Positions 36,560 to 45,434 of a stretch of 64,000 nt of DNA are shown here, piece after piece. Under the pieces are notes generated by a model. The model saw nothing but the letters and a program-made list of their open reading frames with translations, did no database searches and was not told the origin of the DNA. Origin of the DNA: Prodigiosinella aquatilis. GTDB taxonomy: Bacteria > Pseudomonadota > Gammaproteobacteria > Enterobacterales > Enterobacteriaceae. The first letter of the stretch is position 1. The number at the start of each line of letters is the position of its first letter. The position numbers were made by a program, and so were the translations under genes. The stretch covers positions 2,356,001-2,420,000 of the forward strand of contig CP128857.1 of the NCBI GenBank assembly GCA_030388725.1, read 5' to 3'.

Positions 36560-38125
36560 ATGAATCTACATGAGCAAACCGCACAAAAACAGTCGGAAGT
36601 CATGTTCAGAGAGTACGGTTACGTCAAACTGACCAGTCATAAAGATTTGGCTCAGGAACTGGCAGATATCAGAACATTGCTGCAAAAGGCAATGGTCTTG
36701 GAACATGCCACCATCCCTCCTTACCTAACCATGCTTTACAGCCTGGATGAACACATAGACAATCGAGTACCGGACGTTATTCGCTCGGTGGTGATTGAAG
36801 AGATGCTGCATTTTGTTCTGGTTGCCAATATTCTCAATGCGATCGGTGGTACACCTACAGTAAATAGCCCTGATTTTTTGCCCGACTACCCAGCCCCCTT
36901 GCCTTACGGCATAGATGACATTGAAATACAATTACATGCTTTTTCTCAGCATGCCATCGCGCAAGCGATGCAGATTGAGCACCCCAAACATATCCGCCCC
37001 GAGGTAATCGCCAGCCATGTCTGTAGTGATATGACCATCGGTGAGTTTTATATCTACATCGAATCACGTCTTAGAGCAGCAGTCGCTACTTTTGGTGAGT
37101 CTGCCGTATTTTGCGGCGATCCTCAGCGGCAAATCTGCCCGGAGCAGTTTCAGTATAATCAGGGTAATCGTGTCATTACGGTGTTGAATTTGGAAAATGC
37201 AGTTAAGGCGATACGGTTGATTAGCCATCAGGGTGAAGGTACCGCTCATTCTATCTGGCGCAGTGAAGATAACGAACTCGCCCACTATTTCCGTTTTAAC
37301 GAGATTCACTGTGAACGCCTCTATACCCTTGACGATACCATTGCCAGCGGCCCTACTGGTGAAGCGCTGGAGATCCCATGGCATAGCGCAGTGAAAACCC
37401 ACAGTGGTGCAAAAGTCAGTGACTATCCGGAAGGTGAAGCTCGTAAGGCTATTATTCGCTTTAACCGCCACTACTGTGAGTTGTTGGAAAACCTGCAAAC
37501 CGGTCTTACCGGCAAGCCACAAAAATTGATGCCTGCCGTGATCGCCATGTGTTCACTGCGCAACGATTTCCGGGCAATTACCGCCAATCCGTATCCTGGT
37601 GATAGCGAGTATCACTGTGCACCTACCTTTGAATATACACCGAATAAAACGTCGAAACCGGTCAAAAGTCAGTCACTGGTTTTCGCCAACAATCAGGTGA
37701 CACTGGAAAAACTGCAACATGCCTATTCCACGGGGAATCTGCAAATGGCGATGGCCTGTATGGCTGAAAATATCATTTGGGATATTTCCGGCCCATTAGA
37801 TGTCCCCTACGCCGGGGTGTTCTATGGACATGAAGGGTTCAGTCGGTTTTGGTCACTGATGGAACAAACCGTCGAATTCAGCAGTGTTGGCATCGACAAA
37901 ATGTTTTTCAGCGATAACCAGGCAATGACCTATGGTGGTGAACAAGGTATTACAAAATCGACGCGGGTACCTTACAGTTATGACTGGGCGATCCGCTATG
38001 AATTCAATGATGATCATAAAGTCACCTTGATGCGTCAATATTTTAACCCAATGCGCATTCAGGCTGCGTTGGCTGCGCCTCATGCTTCAACCCTGCCTGC
38101 CGATCTACCTCATCCCTCGTCATAA
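36560..38125 (+). CDS. Ferritin-like (VioB-type) domain protein with C-terminal SnoaL-like domain
   Basis: 521 residues. Residues about 20-250 match the ferritin-like domain of VioB/RebD-type iminophenylpyruvate dimer synthases: LEHATIPPYLTMLYSL, then RSVVIEEMLHFVLVANILNAIGG, which supply the Glu/His ligands of a di-iron or haem-type centre, and FLPDYPAPLP. Residues about 375-510 form a SnoaL/NTF2-like pocket domain (VTLEKLQHAYSTGNLQMAMA, WDISGPLDVPYAGVFYGHEG, YSYDWAIRYEF). In violacein and rebeccamycin pathways the first domain couples two indole-imine units; no such pathway is seen here. It follows srfC by 180 bases on the same strand and may belong to that operon. Confidence 0.82.
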   Translation: MNLHEQTAQKQSEVMFREYGYVKLTSHKDLAQELADIRTLLQKAMVLEHATIPPYLTMLYSLDEHIDNRVPDVIRSVVIEEMLHFVLVANILNAIGGTPTVNSPDFLPDYPAPLPYGIDDIEIQLHAFSQHAIAQAMQIEHPKHIRPEVIASHVCSDMTIGEFYIYIESRLRAAVATFGESAVFCGDPQRQICPEQFQYNQGNRVITVLNLENAVKAIRLISHQGEGTAHSIWRSEDNELAHYFRFNEIHCERLYTLDDTIASGPTGEALEIPWHSAVKTHSGAKVSDYPEGEARKAIIRFNRHYCELLENLQTGLTGKPQKLMPAVIAMCSLRNDFRAITANPYPGDSEYHCAPTFEYTPNKTSKPVKSQSLVFANNQVTLEKLQHAYSTGNLQMAMACMAENIIWDISGPLDVPYAGVFYGHEGFSRFWSLMEQTVEFSSVGIDKMFFSDNQAMTYGGEQGITKSTRVPYSYDWAIRYEFNDDHKVTLMRQYFNPMRIQAALAAPHASTLPADLPHPSS

Positions 38126-38327
38126 CGACGATTACGGCTTTCACCGTAGCCCGTCCGTGCGACGAACAGACAAGCAGAACAGGTGAGACATGCCGAGGGG
38201 AAATGCCGGAGTCCCTCTTTTTCCTACCTCATGCACATCGATAACCGTGTGTGGGCAGTTTCCCAAAGATATTATGAATATAGCTAAGCACTTCGATATC
38301 ATCGGGCTGTCTTATACAGCGCCAGTC

Positions 38328-39092
38328 TTATGAATAAAAAAATGGTTCCACCACTTTCTGAACCGCCGGTACTGCGGTAGAAATATTCATTTTGCCCGTC
38401 ATGTATGCACCGTGATACTTCACCACCAGCCCGGCTTCCGCGCAGATAACCGTGCCTGCGGCGACATTCCAGATGCTGGTATTCTTTTCGATATAACCGT
38501 CGGTAAACCCCAATGCGGCAAAACTCAGGCCAATGGTTGCACAATGATATCTGGCCACCGACCATCCTTCATCCCGCAGGCAACTATCCATCAGCATGAC
38601 TTCGGTAATCGGCCAGCCTGCGCTATCCCCCATTCCCACCAGTCGAACCGCTGGGAAATCCACCTGCCGTTTATAAGGCATACCATTGCGCCACACCCCA
38701 CATCCAACTGCCGCCGAAAGTGCTGTACCTAGCATCGGCAACACGATGGCTCCTACCAGCGCCAGACCATTTTCGACATACCCCAGAGAAATTCCCCACA
38801 GTGGCAAACCTCGTAAAAAGTTGCTGGTGCCATCAATCGGATCAATTACCCAGAATGTGTCATTCACGTCATCCCCCATTTCTTCGCCCAACAGGGCATC
38901 ATTGGGAAACTCATGTCGCAGACGATCCCAGATAAGCTGTCCTATCTGTCGGTCAGCGTCAGAGACAAAATCATGCACTGCCCTTTGTTCCGGCATAAGG
39001 GTTTCACGTTTGGCAAATAGTTGGCGGGCCAATTGTGCAGCCTCTTCAACCACCGAGTTCGCAGTCTCAAAACGACGCTGTAATTCAGACAT
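38328..39092 (-). CDS. Inositol monophosphatase family protein
   Basis: 254 residues with the metal-dependent IMPase fold. The family signature WVIDPIDGTSNFLRGLP (metal ligands Asp-Asp) is complete, with the upstream GEEMGD Glu ligand and the C-terminal IWNVAAGTVICAEAGG-like segment (IWNVAAGTVICAEAGLV, where the Asp of the usual W-D-x-A-A motif is replaced by Asn). That substitution removes a metal ligand in the second motif, so activity may be altered. Probable cytosolic phosphatase of inositol phosphate, histidinol phosphate or a nucleotide 3'-phosphate. It lies 16 bases after the relic of a glycerophosphodiesterase gene. Confidence 0.88.
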   Translation of the reverse strand: MSELQRRFETANSVVEEAAQLARQLFAKRETLMPEQRAVHDFVSDADRQIGQLIWDRLRHEFPNDALLGEEMGDDVNDTFWVIDPIDGTSNFLRGLPLWGISLGYVENGLALVGAIVLPMLGTALSAAVGCGVWRNGMPYKRQVDFPAVRLVGMGDSAGWPITEVMLMDSCLRDEGWSVARYHCATIGLSFAALGFTDGYIEKNTSIWNVAAGTVICAEAGLVVKYHGAYMTGKMNISTAVPAVQKVVEPFFYS

Positions 39093-39108
39093 GAAGACCC
39101 CCCCTTAA

Positions 39109-39633
39109 TTAACCAAGTAGATTGGGAATATCCGACAAAATAGTCTGCGCCCCTCTGCTAAGAAACTCGCGTGCCTGCTCGGCAGCATTGATGACAGCGA
39201 CAGCATATTCAATACCGCTGTCAGCCAGCCGTTTCTATGCCTCGATATCCATCAGTTGTGCCTGGCAATGCAAGATCTGGCAGTGTGTTTCCTGCAATAA
39301 TGCCAGGGGATCTCGTGGCGGCACCGAAACAGCGAATGCGCGGGGAACATCCGGCAACAAACGCGCCGCGGCGTGAATCGCCTGGATCGAGAAGCTGGAA
39401 ATGAATAACTGTTCACGATTAGCTGGCCACAGGGTTTTTAGTATGTTAAGCGAAATTTCTGCGGTTTCGATATCATCTCCGGCAGTAGGTTTCAGCTCCA
39501 GTTGTAATCCAACATCCAGTTCTAATACACATTCAATCAGCTCTTGCAATGACGGTATTCTGATCCCTGCGAATTCACCGCCAAACGTAGCGCGGGCATC
39601 GAGTGAACGAATCTGTTCGAACCTGAACCCCAT
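39109..39633 (-). pseudogene. Glycerophosphodiester phosphodiesterase, decayed fragment
   Basis: The minus strand reads FEQIRSLDARATFGGEFAGIR, then IPSLQELIECVLE, LQLELKP, LFISSFSIQAI, all typical of the C-terminal two thirds of GDPD/UgpQ-type TIM-barrel enzymes. A TAG stop at 39237-39235 interrupts the frame after MDIEA; the same frame continues with KRLADSGIEYAVAVIN to a stop at 39109. The N-terminal part with the catalytic HRG and ExD motifs is missing, its place taken at 39626 by a terminator-like hairpin. So the gene has lost its start by deletion and acquired a nonsense mutation. Confidence 0.85.
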
Positions 39634-39661
39634 TGGTTACGCAAACCAAATGGGTTTTTTA
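39626..39661 (+). terminator. Terminator-like hairpin at the edge of the GDPD relic
   Basis: AACCC-C-ATTGGTT / AAACCAAATGGGTT with a 4-base ACGC loop, followed on the plus strand by TTTTTT. No intact plus-strand gene ends here, so it is probably left over from a gene deleted together with the 5' part of the GDPD gene. Confidence 0.6.
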
Positions 39662-39817
39662 TTCGTCAAACACTTTCAGATCATAATGCGCCATAAGCGT
39701 AATGGACGACTACACTCATTAAATTACTTTCACCATTAGCTCATATTTCGGTTAACACTGTGCTACGTAATTACGTCATTAAAGGGATGCTACCAACAAT
39801 CTGTCTTAGGGAGATTT

Positions 39818-42526
39818 ATGACTGAGCTACTTGCCCCTGCGCTTGATCATCTGAATGCCGCCATACTGGTTTATGATGCAGATGATCGGCTGATAGCGTT
39901 TAACCAAAAAGCCATTGAGTTCTATCCGGAAGTCAAGGATGTGCTGAAAGTAGGCATCACCCTTCATGATCTGGTCGCCAGTTTCATTTCTGCCGGATAC
40001 ATTTCAGATGACACAGAAAACAGACAATCATTAATTGATGCCTTGGCCAAACGCAGTCGTCTGGACAGCCACTACGAAGTTCGGCAGTTACCTGACCGCA
40101 AGTTGTTTATTCAGATCAGTCATACTCCGGATGGAGGCAGAGTCAGTCTGCATACCGATATTACCCGCTACAGCGAAGTCCTCAATTCTCGCAAACAACT
40201 CCATGAGGATTTTTTACTGATAGCGGAATCCACTCATATTGGCATATGGGACTGGAACGCCAGAGAAGATATCTTGCAGGTGAGTGATATTTTTTTGGCA
40301 CTGTTAGGATATCCACGCATCGCCTGGAATTATTCTTCCAACCTGCTGGCTGCGCTAACCCATCCTGATGACCGGGAAACCGTCACCAATCTGTTACATG
40401 CCGCCAGCAACCAACGACTTCCTATTTTTGACTGTGAAATCCGTATTCTGCATTTCGATGGTCACTATCGCTGGATGCTGCTGTCCGGACAGATCAGCAG
40501 CTTGACGATAGAAGGAAAAATAGAACGAGTTATCGGTACCATGCAGGACATCACCAATCGTAAAGAAGCTGAAGCGTTCTCACGTCAGTCCGCCGCCGCT
40601 GCGCAAGCCGCCAACGAAGCCAAAAGTCTGTTTCTGGCAAACATGAGTCACGAAATTCGCACGCCGATGAATGGTATTTTAGGTATGGCACAACTTTGTC
40701 TGGATACGAAACTGACCCATGAGCAGCATGATTACATCAACATGGTGTATAACTCCGCTCGCTCCCTGTTACACATCATTGACGATATTCTCGATTTTTC
40801 CAAAGTTGAAGCGGGAAAGATTGTCCTGAATGAAGAGGATTTTGAGCTACGCCCTTTTATTCAGGAAATAATCCGCCCTTTTATGCCGGGCGCGACGGAG
40901 AAGAACATCGAATTGCTGGTCGATATCTCGCAAGATGTTCCACAGATGCTACGGGGTGATAACCTCCGTTTACGTCAGGTGCTAAACAATCTAGTCAGTA
41001 ATGCGCTGAAATTCACTCATCATGGCGAAATTTTACTGAAAATCAGTCTGGTCCCCCACAACGACCGTCTTCTGTTTCTGGTACATGATACCGGTATTGG
41101 TATTCCTGACGAAAAACAGAAACTGATTTTTGAATCATTCAGTCAGGTCGATGCATCCACCACTCGCAAATACGGCGGAACCGGTCTGGGGCTGACAATC
41201 TCTGCCCGACTGGTGGAAATGATGGAAGGGAAACTGGTAGTCGAAAGCGTGCCAGGGGAAGGCAGTACCTTTAGCTTTACCCTACCTTTTCCCTTTTCCT
41301 GCCATACTGATGTCCGATCATTGGTACTTCCCGCCGAACTTCTCGGTACACAGGTACTGGTGGTGGATGACAATGCAACTAACCTGCGTCTGATGAAAGA
41401 TATGCTGCGCAATATGGGACTCCGCCCCATTACAGTCAGCAGTGGCGCATTAGCGCTATCATTGGTGGAAAGCAACAGTGATTTTCCATTGATTATGCTC
41501 GACGTGCAGATGCCTGACATGGATGGTGTATCGCTGGCCACCACTCTTTCCGCCATGCCCGCGTTCCACAATAGTACCTTCATCATGCTGAGTTCAATGG
41601 GTCGCGCTATGGATTCGACCGCATTAACAGCGCTTGGTGTGTCCTACGTTCTCAGTAAACCTATCGCGCAGAGCGAACTGTTTAACATTATCGTCAAATC
41701 GTTTACCGGAAAGCACTGTCCAGCGTTGCCAGAGGAACTGGCAACGCCCCAACCAGACTCCCTGGATGCTTACCGCATACTGCTGGCGGAAGACAACCTG
41801 GTAAATCAGAAACTGGCGGTTAATTTTTTGAATAAGCTGGGCCATCAATGTGATGTTGCCAACAACGGCATGGAAGTGCTGGAAAAACTCGATGAGACTG
41901 ATTACGACCTGATTTTTATGGACTTGCAAATGCCGGAAATGGATGGCGGAAAAGCCACACAGATTATCCGCGACATGGAATCCCATCAGCCCGCATTACA
42001 GCACCATATCATCATCGCGCTAACCGCTCATGCCATGCAGGGAGACCGGGAGTATTGTTTGCAACACGGTTTCGACGGTTACCTTGCCAAACCTATCACC
42101 ATGAAGGCACTACAGCAGGAAATCCACCGGGTGATGACTCAAGAGCAGAAACTTACGCCATTGCCTGATCCCACACGTGAGACAATGGATGAGCAGACGC
42201 TATTACAACGCTTTTATGGCGATACAGCATTAATGAAAGAGTTGTCAGGCATTTTCATCCAAAGGTTCCCGGATTCGATCGCAACGCTTCATACCGCGAT
42301 TAACGAACGTGAACTACAAACAGTTCAGCAGGAAGCACATAAATTACGAGGTGAAAGCAGCAACTTTGGTTGCGATAAGTTGGTAGCACTATTGCAACGG
42401 ATAGAGCACGCGGCCAGGCAGCATGATCTAACCCAGCTTGATGAACTGGCAATCGAACTGAAACCATTGAGTTTCCGGCTGCTAAAATCGCTGCAAACCA
42501 TAGTTGATAACGGCTATACAGGGTGA
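39818..42526 (+). CDS. Soluble hybrid histidine kinase with two receiver domains and an Hpt domain
   Basis: 902 residues without signal peptide or membrane helix, so it senses a cytosolic signal. Order: PAS-7-type domain (about 8-120), PAS-3-type domain (about 135-250, WDWNAREDILQVSD), HisKA with H278 in FLANMSHEIRTPMNGILGMA, HATPase with the N box LVSNALKFTHHGE and G boxes DTGIGIP and GGTGLGL, a first receiver with D562 (LIMLDVQMPDMDG), a second with D702 (LIFMDLQMPEMDG), and an Hpt with H841 (AHKLRGESSNFG). No cognate response regulator is adjacent, so the phosphate goes elsewhere. Ribosome site TTAGGGAGA before the ATG. Confidence 0.93.
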   Translation: MTELLAPALDHLNAAILVYDADDRLIAFNQKAIEFYPEVKDVLKVGITLHDLVASFISAGYISDDTENRQSLIDALAKRSRLDSHYEVRQLPDRKLFIQISHTPDGGRVSLHTDITRYSEVLNSRKQLHEDFLLIAESTHIGIWDWNAREDILQVSDIFLALLGYPRIAWNYSSNLLAALTHPDDRETVTNLLHAASNQRLPIFDCEIRILHFDGHYRWMLLSGQISSLTIEGKIERVIGTMQDITNRKEAEAFSRQSAAAAQAANEAKSLFLANMSHEIRTPMNGILGMAQLCLDTKLTHEQHDYINMVYNSARSLLHIIDDILDFSKVEAGKIVLNEEDFELRPFIQEIIRPFMPGATEKNIELLVDISQDVPQMLRGDNLRLRQVLNNLVSNALKFTHHGEILLKISLVPHNDRLLFLVHDTGIGIPDEKQKLIFESFSQVDASTTRKYGGTGLGLTISARLVEMMEGKLVVESVPGEGSTFSFTLPFPFSCHTDVRSLVLPAELLGTQVLVVDDNATNLRLMKDMLRNMGLRPITVSSGALALSLVESNSDFPLIMLDVQMPDMDGVSLATTLSAMPAFHNSTFIMLSSMGRAMDSTALTALGVSYVLSKPIAQSELFNIIVKSFTGKHCPALPEELATPQPDSLDAYRILLAEDNLVNQKLAVNFLNKLGHQCDVANNGMEVLEKLDETDYDLIFMDLQMPEMDGGKATQIIRDMESHQPALQHHIIIALTAHAMQGDREYCLQHGFDGYLAKPITMKALQQEIHRVMTQEQKLTPLPDPTRETMDEQTLLQRFYGDTALMKELSGIFIQRFPDSIATLHTAINERELQTVQQEAHKLRGESSNFGCDKLVALLQRIEHAARQHDLTQLDELAIELKPLSFRLLKSLQTIVDNGYTG

Positions 42527-42580
42527 TTTTTCACGAAAGACGCTTTATCCGCAGTGACATTCATGACATTGTCACGAATG

Positions 42581-43477
42581 TCAACCCACTGCATCTGACA
42601 CTTCATCCATCAGTAGTTGTACCAAGGTGTTTACTTCCTGATCAAAAAACTGTTTCTCTTCATTTACCACCAAATACAACGACGTAGCACGGTGCGCGCC
42701 CTGAATCAACGGCAACGGTTTCAGCTCACCGCAGTCCAACCAGTGGCGGATACGCGATTCAGGTAACCAGCCATAACCAACCCCGTGAGTAATCGCCTCA
42801 ATTGCTGCTTCAACGGTAGTAAATGTCCAATTTTCTGCCGAGACGGGCATACGACGGCTGTTCTTTTGTTGGCGTCGGTCAACAAATTCAATAAGTGGAT
42901 AACGGGCCAGATCATTATTGGAAAGCGGTGCCGAAATCTGATGCAGAGGATGATCGCAGTGTGCAATGGCGACAAACATTATTTCCATTAATAGCCGACC
43001 ACGGGTTATCCCGTCAGCAGGTTGTGTTATCAACCAGATATCCGCATCCTTATCAGTTAATTGTGCCGGACTTTCGCTACGCAACACTTCGGCCAAGTGT
43101 ATTTGCGTCAACGGATGGCGCTGCTGAAATGCTCGTAATACTGCAAATAGATGATTTTTAGGGAAAATACAGTCCACAACCAAGTCAATCCGGGCACGCA
43201 CTCCTCGTTTTAATCCCTCCGCACGGGATTCCAAATCTCGAAAAGCCGCTAATAAGGGCAATGCCTGTGACAACAGTAATTGCCCTTGTGCAGTGAGCTC
43301 GGCCTTTCTGCCCACTTGTTTTAGCAATGGCACACCAATCCGTTTCTGCAATACGGAAATCTGGTAGCTCACGGATGACTGGCTGCGATTAGATGCTTCG
43401 GCTGCCTGAGCAAAACCGCCATATTCAATCACGGCGCGCAATAATTCCCATTGTTCCAGTGTGGTTTTAGTCAACAT
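42581..43477 (-). CDS. LysR-family transcriptional regulator, divergent from padC
   Basis: 298 residues. N-terminal winged HTH (WELLRAVIEYGGFAQAAEA then SNRSQSSVSYQISVLQKRIG) and a C-terminal periplasmic-binding-like effector domain (RARIDLVVDCIFPKNHLFAV onwards). It is divergently transcribed from the phenolic acid decarboxylase gene with a 100-bp region between, so it probably controls padC in response to hydroxycinnamic acids such as ferulate or p-coumarate. An A+T-rich ATTAATCAATTTAATTCAT stretch in the shared promoter region may include its binding site. Effector is inferred from context. Confidence 0.9.
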   Translation of the reverse strand: MLTKTTLEQWELLRAVIEYGGFAQAAEASNRSQSSVSYQISVLQKRIGVPLLKQVGRKAELTAQGQLLLSQALPLLAAFRDLESRAEGLKRGVRARIDLVVDCIFPKNHLFAVLRAFQQRHPLTQIHLAEVLRSESPAQLTDKDADIWLITQPADGITRGRLLMEIMFVAIAHCDHPLHQISAPLSNNDLARYPLIEFVDRRQQKNSRRMPVSAENWTFTTVEAAIEAITHGVGYGWLPESRIRHWLDCGELKPLPLIQGAHRATSLYLVVNEEKQFFDQEVNTLVQLLMDEVSDAVG

Positions 43478-43576
43478 TGATTCATCGAATTTTTGAATTA
43501 AACAATATTAAAAACAGCGTTATTAATCAATTTAATTCATATATATACTTTTTGCATCATAACCGGAGGGCAAACG

Positions 43577-44080
43577 ATGCCAAGTTTTAATCAGCATGAT
43601 CTGAGTGAGTTTGTAGGTAAGCATCTGATTTATACCTACGATAATGGCTGGAACTATGAGATTTACATTAAAAACGCGAAAACCATAGACTACCGTATTC
43701 ACAGCGGTATCGTTGGTAACCGTTGGGTCAAAGATCAGTTAGTTTATATCGTGCGTATTGCCAGTGATGTCTATAAGGTTTCCTGGACCGAGCCTACTGG
43801 AACGGATGTTAGCCTGTCCATCAATCTGAGTGAGCGGATTTCCCACGGCACTATCTTCTTCCCTCGCTGGGTTATCAATAACCCGGAGAAAACCGTGTGC
43901 TTCCAGAATGATCATATCGCCGAAATGGAGGCTTACCGCAAGGCAGGCCCGGCTTATCCAACAGAAGTGATTGATGAATTTTCCACTATCACCTATATAC
44001 GTGACTGCGGTGAGAACGATGACAGTGTGATCAACTGCCCAGCCAACGAGTTACCCGCTGATTTCCCGAATAATCTATAA
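43577..44080 (+). CDS. padC: Phenolic acid decarboxylase
   Basis: 167 residues, the family's usual length. The beta-barrel signature is complete: FVGKHLIYTYDNGWNYEIYI with the catalytic Tyr residues, then DYRIHSGIVGNRWVKDQ and the Glu/Arg pair, VYKVSWTEPTGTDVS, FFPRWVINNPEKT. It decarboxylates p-coumaric, ferulic and caffeic acids from plant cell walls to vinylphenols without a cofactor, a detoxification step of plant-associated bacteria. Clear ribosome site CCGGAGGG ahead of the ATG. The divergent LysR gene is the likely activator. Confidence 0.96.
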   Translation: MPSFNQHDLSEFVGKHLIYTYDNGWNYEIYIKNAKTIDYRIHSGIVGNRWVKDQLVYIVRIASDVYKVSWTEPTGTDVSLSINLSERISHGTIFFPRWVINNPEKTVCFQNDHIAEMEAYRKAGPAYPTEVIDEFSTITYIRDCGENDDSVINCPANELPADFPNNL

Positions 44081-44133
44081 CACTTCATGCGTCATACCAC
44101 GTCAGTGAGTCAACGAGAAATCAAATACCCACA

Positions 44134-44162
44134 GAACGCTTGATGAAATCCATCAAGCGTTC
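44134..44162. terminator. 12-bp perfect hairpin between padC and the convergent gene
   Basis: GAACGCTTGATG at 44134-44145 and its exact complement CATCAAGCGTTC at 44151-44162 with a 5-base AAATC loop. It lies between converging genes. No T-run follows on the plus strand, so it may act in the two directions as an attenuating or protecting hairpin and not as a textbook terminator. Confidence 0.6.
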
Positions 44163-44203
44163 CGGAAGGCATAAAAGTGTCCACTTACGCCAGGATGAAT
44201 TCC

Positions 44204-44794
44204 TCACTTTTTGAAATCCACCACACTCTTGGCCAGCGCCGCAAGTAAATCATCACTCTTTTTACTAACTGCATCGAATGTTTGATCATCAACGACGGTC
44301 ACCGGCTGAACCTCCATCACACGCCCTTTAACGGTGGTCGCGCATAATAAATGCAGCACCTTATTATTAATCATTGTCTCCAGACAATTAAACGTAAGAC
44401 CGGAATCCGTCACCAATTCCCGTTTTTCCGGTCTGATACGCTGGCGAATCATTTCTTTCTCGGCACTGGCAAGCACAGCTTTCAGATAAGGCTCCCCTTC
44501 GCTTTTTGCTTCAGGTATTTTACCGCTGCTGTCCATAGGTAGTGCATAAAGGGTAACCAGCGCTTTACGTTTGGTCGCTGATTCAACATATTCGGCCTCA
44601 ACCGCATGACTAGCGGGGTCGACGCTAATACTACGCCGTTTTAATCCATCGGCCGAAGTGGGTAATGCAGCAGCCAAATCTTGAGTGGTATAACCGGCAA
44701 TAACATCGGCATTATTCTGATCCGCATAGCTATACAGTGGTAGTGCCAGCAACATTCCATAGATCACACGCTTGATTCGAAAATTAAATTGCAT
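44204..44794 (-). CDS. Exported protein of unknown function
   Basis: 196 residues from the ATG at 44794 (MQFNFRIKRV), chosen because GAGGATGAA lies before it and a typical signal peptide follows (basic start, hydrophobic IYGMLLALPLYSYA, cleavage before DQNN). The mature part of about 170 residues has a YTTQDLAAALP segment, alternating strands and two Cys (FNCLETM, HLLCATT) that could pair in the periplasm. I recognise no family or catalytic motif. It stands alone, convergent with padC. Confidence 0.8.
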   Translation of the reverse strand: MQFNFRIKRVIYGMLLALPLYSYADQNNADVIAGYTTQDLAAALPTSADGLKRRSISVDPASHAVEAEYVESATKRKALVTLYALPMDSSGKIPEAKSEGEPYLKAVLASAEKEMIRQRIRPEKRELVTDSGLTFNCLETMINNKVLHLLCATTVKGRVMEVQPVTVVDDQTFDAVSKKSDDLLAALAKSVVDFKK

Positions 44795-45166
44795 TAATTC
44801 ATCCTCTCTCATTCAAATAGTAATATACCTGAGACCAAAGAGCTGTGTGTCTGTGAGATGTGTAATTCGTTGTCGTTGTCACACAACCCCAAGATTTCTC
44901 AGCATTTAACCCATTGAAGGGAAGCGTACACCTAGACCATAAAAGAGTCCGTATCTACCTGGAGACATTATGTGGGGCGTGTTATTATTGACAGTGTAAA
45001 TACCTTTCATCTCATACTGAGGCTTTGATGCTGGAGAATGTAATCATCGGATAATCAGTTTCCCGACCTTCTCAGGCCGGACTGGTTATCGCTGCGCTTA
45101 AACCCTACGCAAACACCTGTGGGTGTTAGTTCGTTTTTGCACATGATGATTAGCAGGTTTTTCAGT
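44795..45166. other. Intergenic region upstream of yjhX with a hairpin
   Basis: About 370 bases, divergent promoters for the exported protein (minus) and yjhX (plus). The only structure seen is a short hairpin AACACC-TGTG-GGTGTT at 45112-45127, 39 bases before the yjhX start, without a T-run; it could be an operator or leader structure. No RNA gene recognised. Confidence 0.45.
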
Positions 45167-45424
45167 ATGAATTTATCCCGTCAGGAACAACGTACCTTAC
45201 ACGTTCTCGCCAAAGGTGGACGTATCATGCACGTCCGTAATACTTCGGGCCGCGTCACATCCGTTGAATGCTACAGCCGCGAAGGGCTGTTGCTCAGCGA
45301 CTGCACACTCGCCGTCTTCAAAAAACTCAAAACTAAAAAGCTGATTAAATCTGTCAATGGTCAGCCCTACCGCATCAACACCACCGGGCTAAACAACGTT
45401 CGCGCCCAGCCGGACAATCGCTAA
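45167..45424 (+). CDS. yjhX: YjhX family (UPF0386) toxin-like protein
   Basis: 85 residues from ATG 45167, exactly the size of E. coli YjhX and almost identical to it (MNLSRQEQRTLHVLAKGGRI, LKTKKLIKSVNGQPYRIN, TTGLNNVRAQ). In E. coli YjhX is described as a topoisomerase-poisoning toxin neutralised by the acetyltransferase YjhQ encoded next to it. Here the next gene, 10 bases downstream, encodes a methyltransferase instead, and no yjhQ is seen in the window. The open frame extends 16 codons upstream, but this start matches the known protein. Confidence 0.93.
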   Translation: MNLSRQEQRTLHVLAKGGRIMHVRNTSGRVTSVECYSREGLLLSDCTLAVFKKLKTKKLIKSVNGQPYRINTTGLNNVRAQPDNR

Positions 45425-45434
45425 GGAGTAGGTC

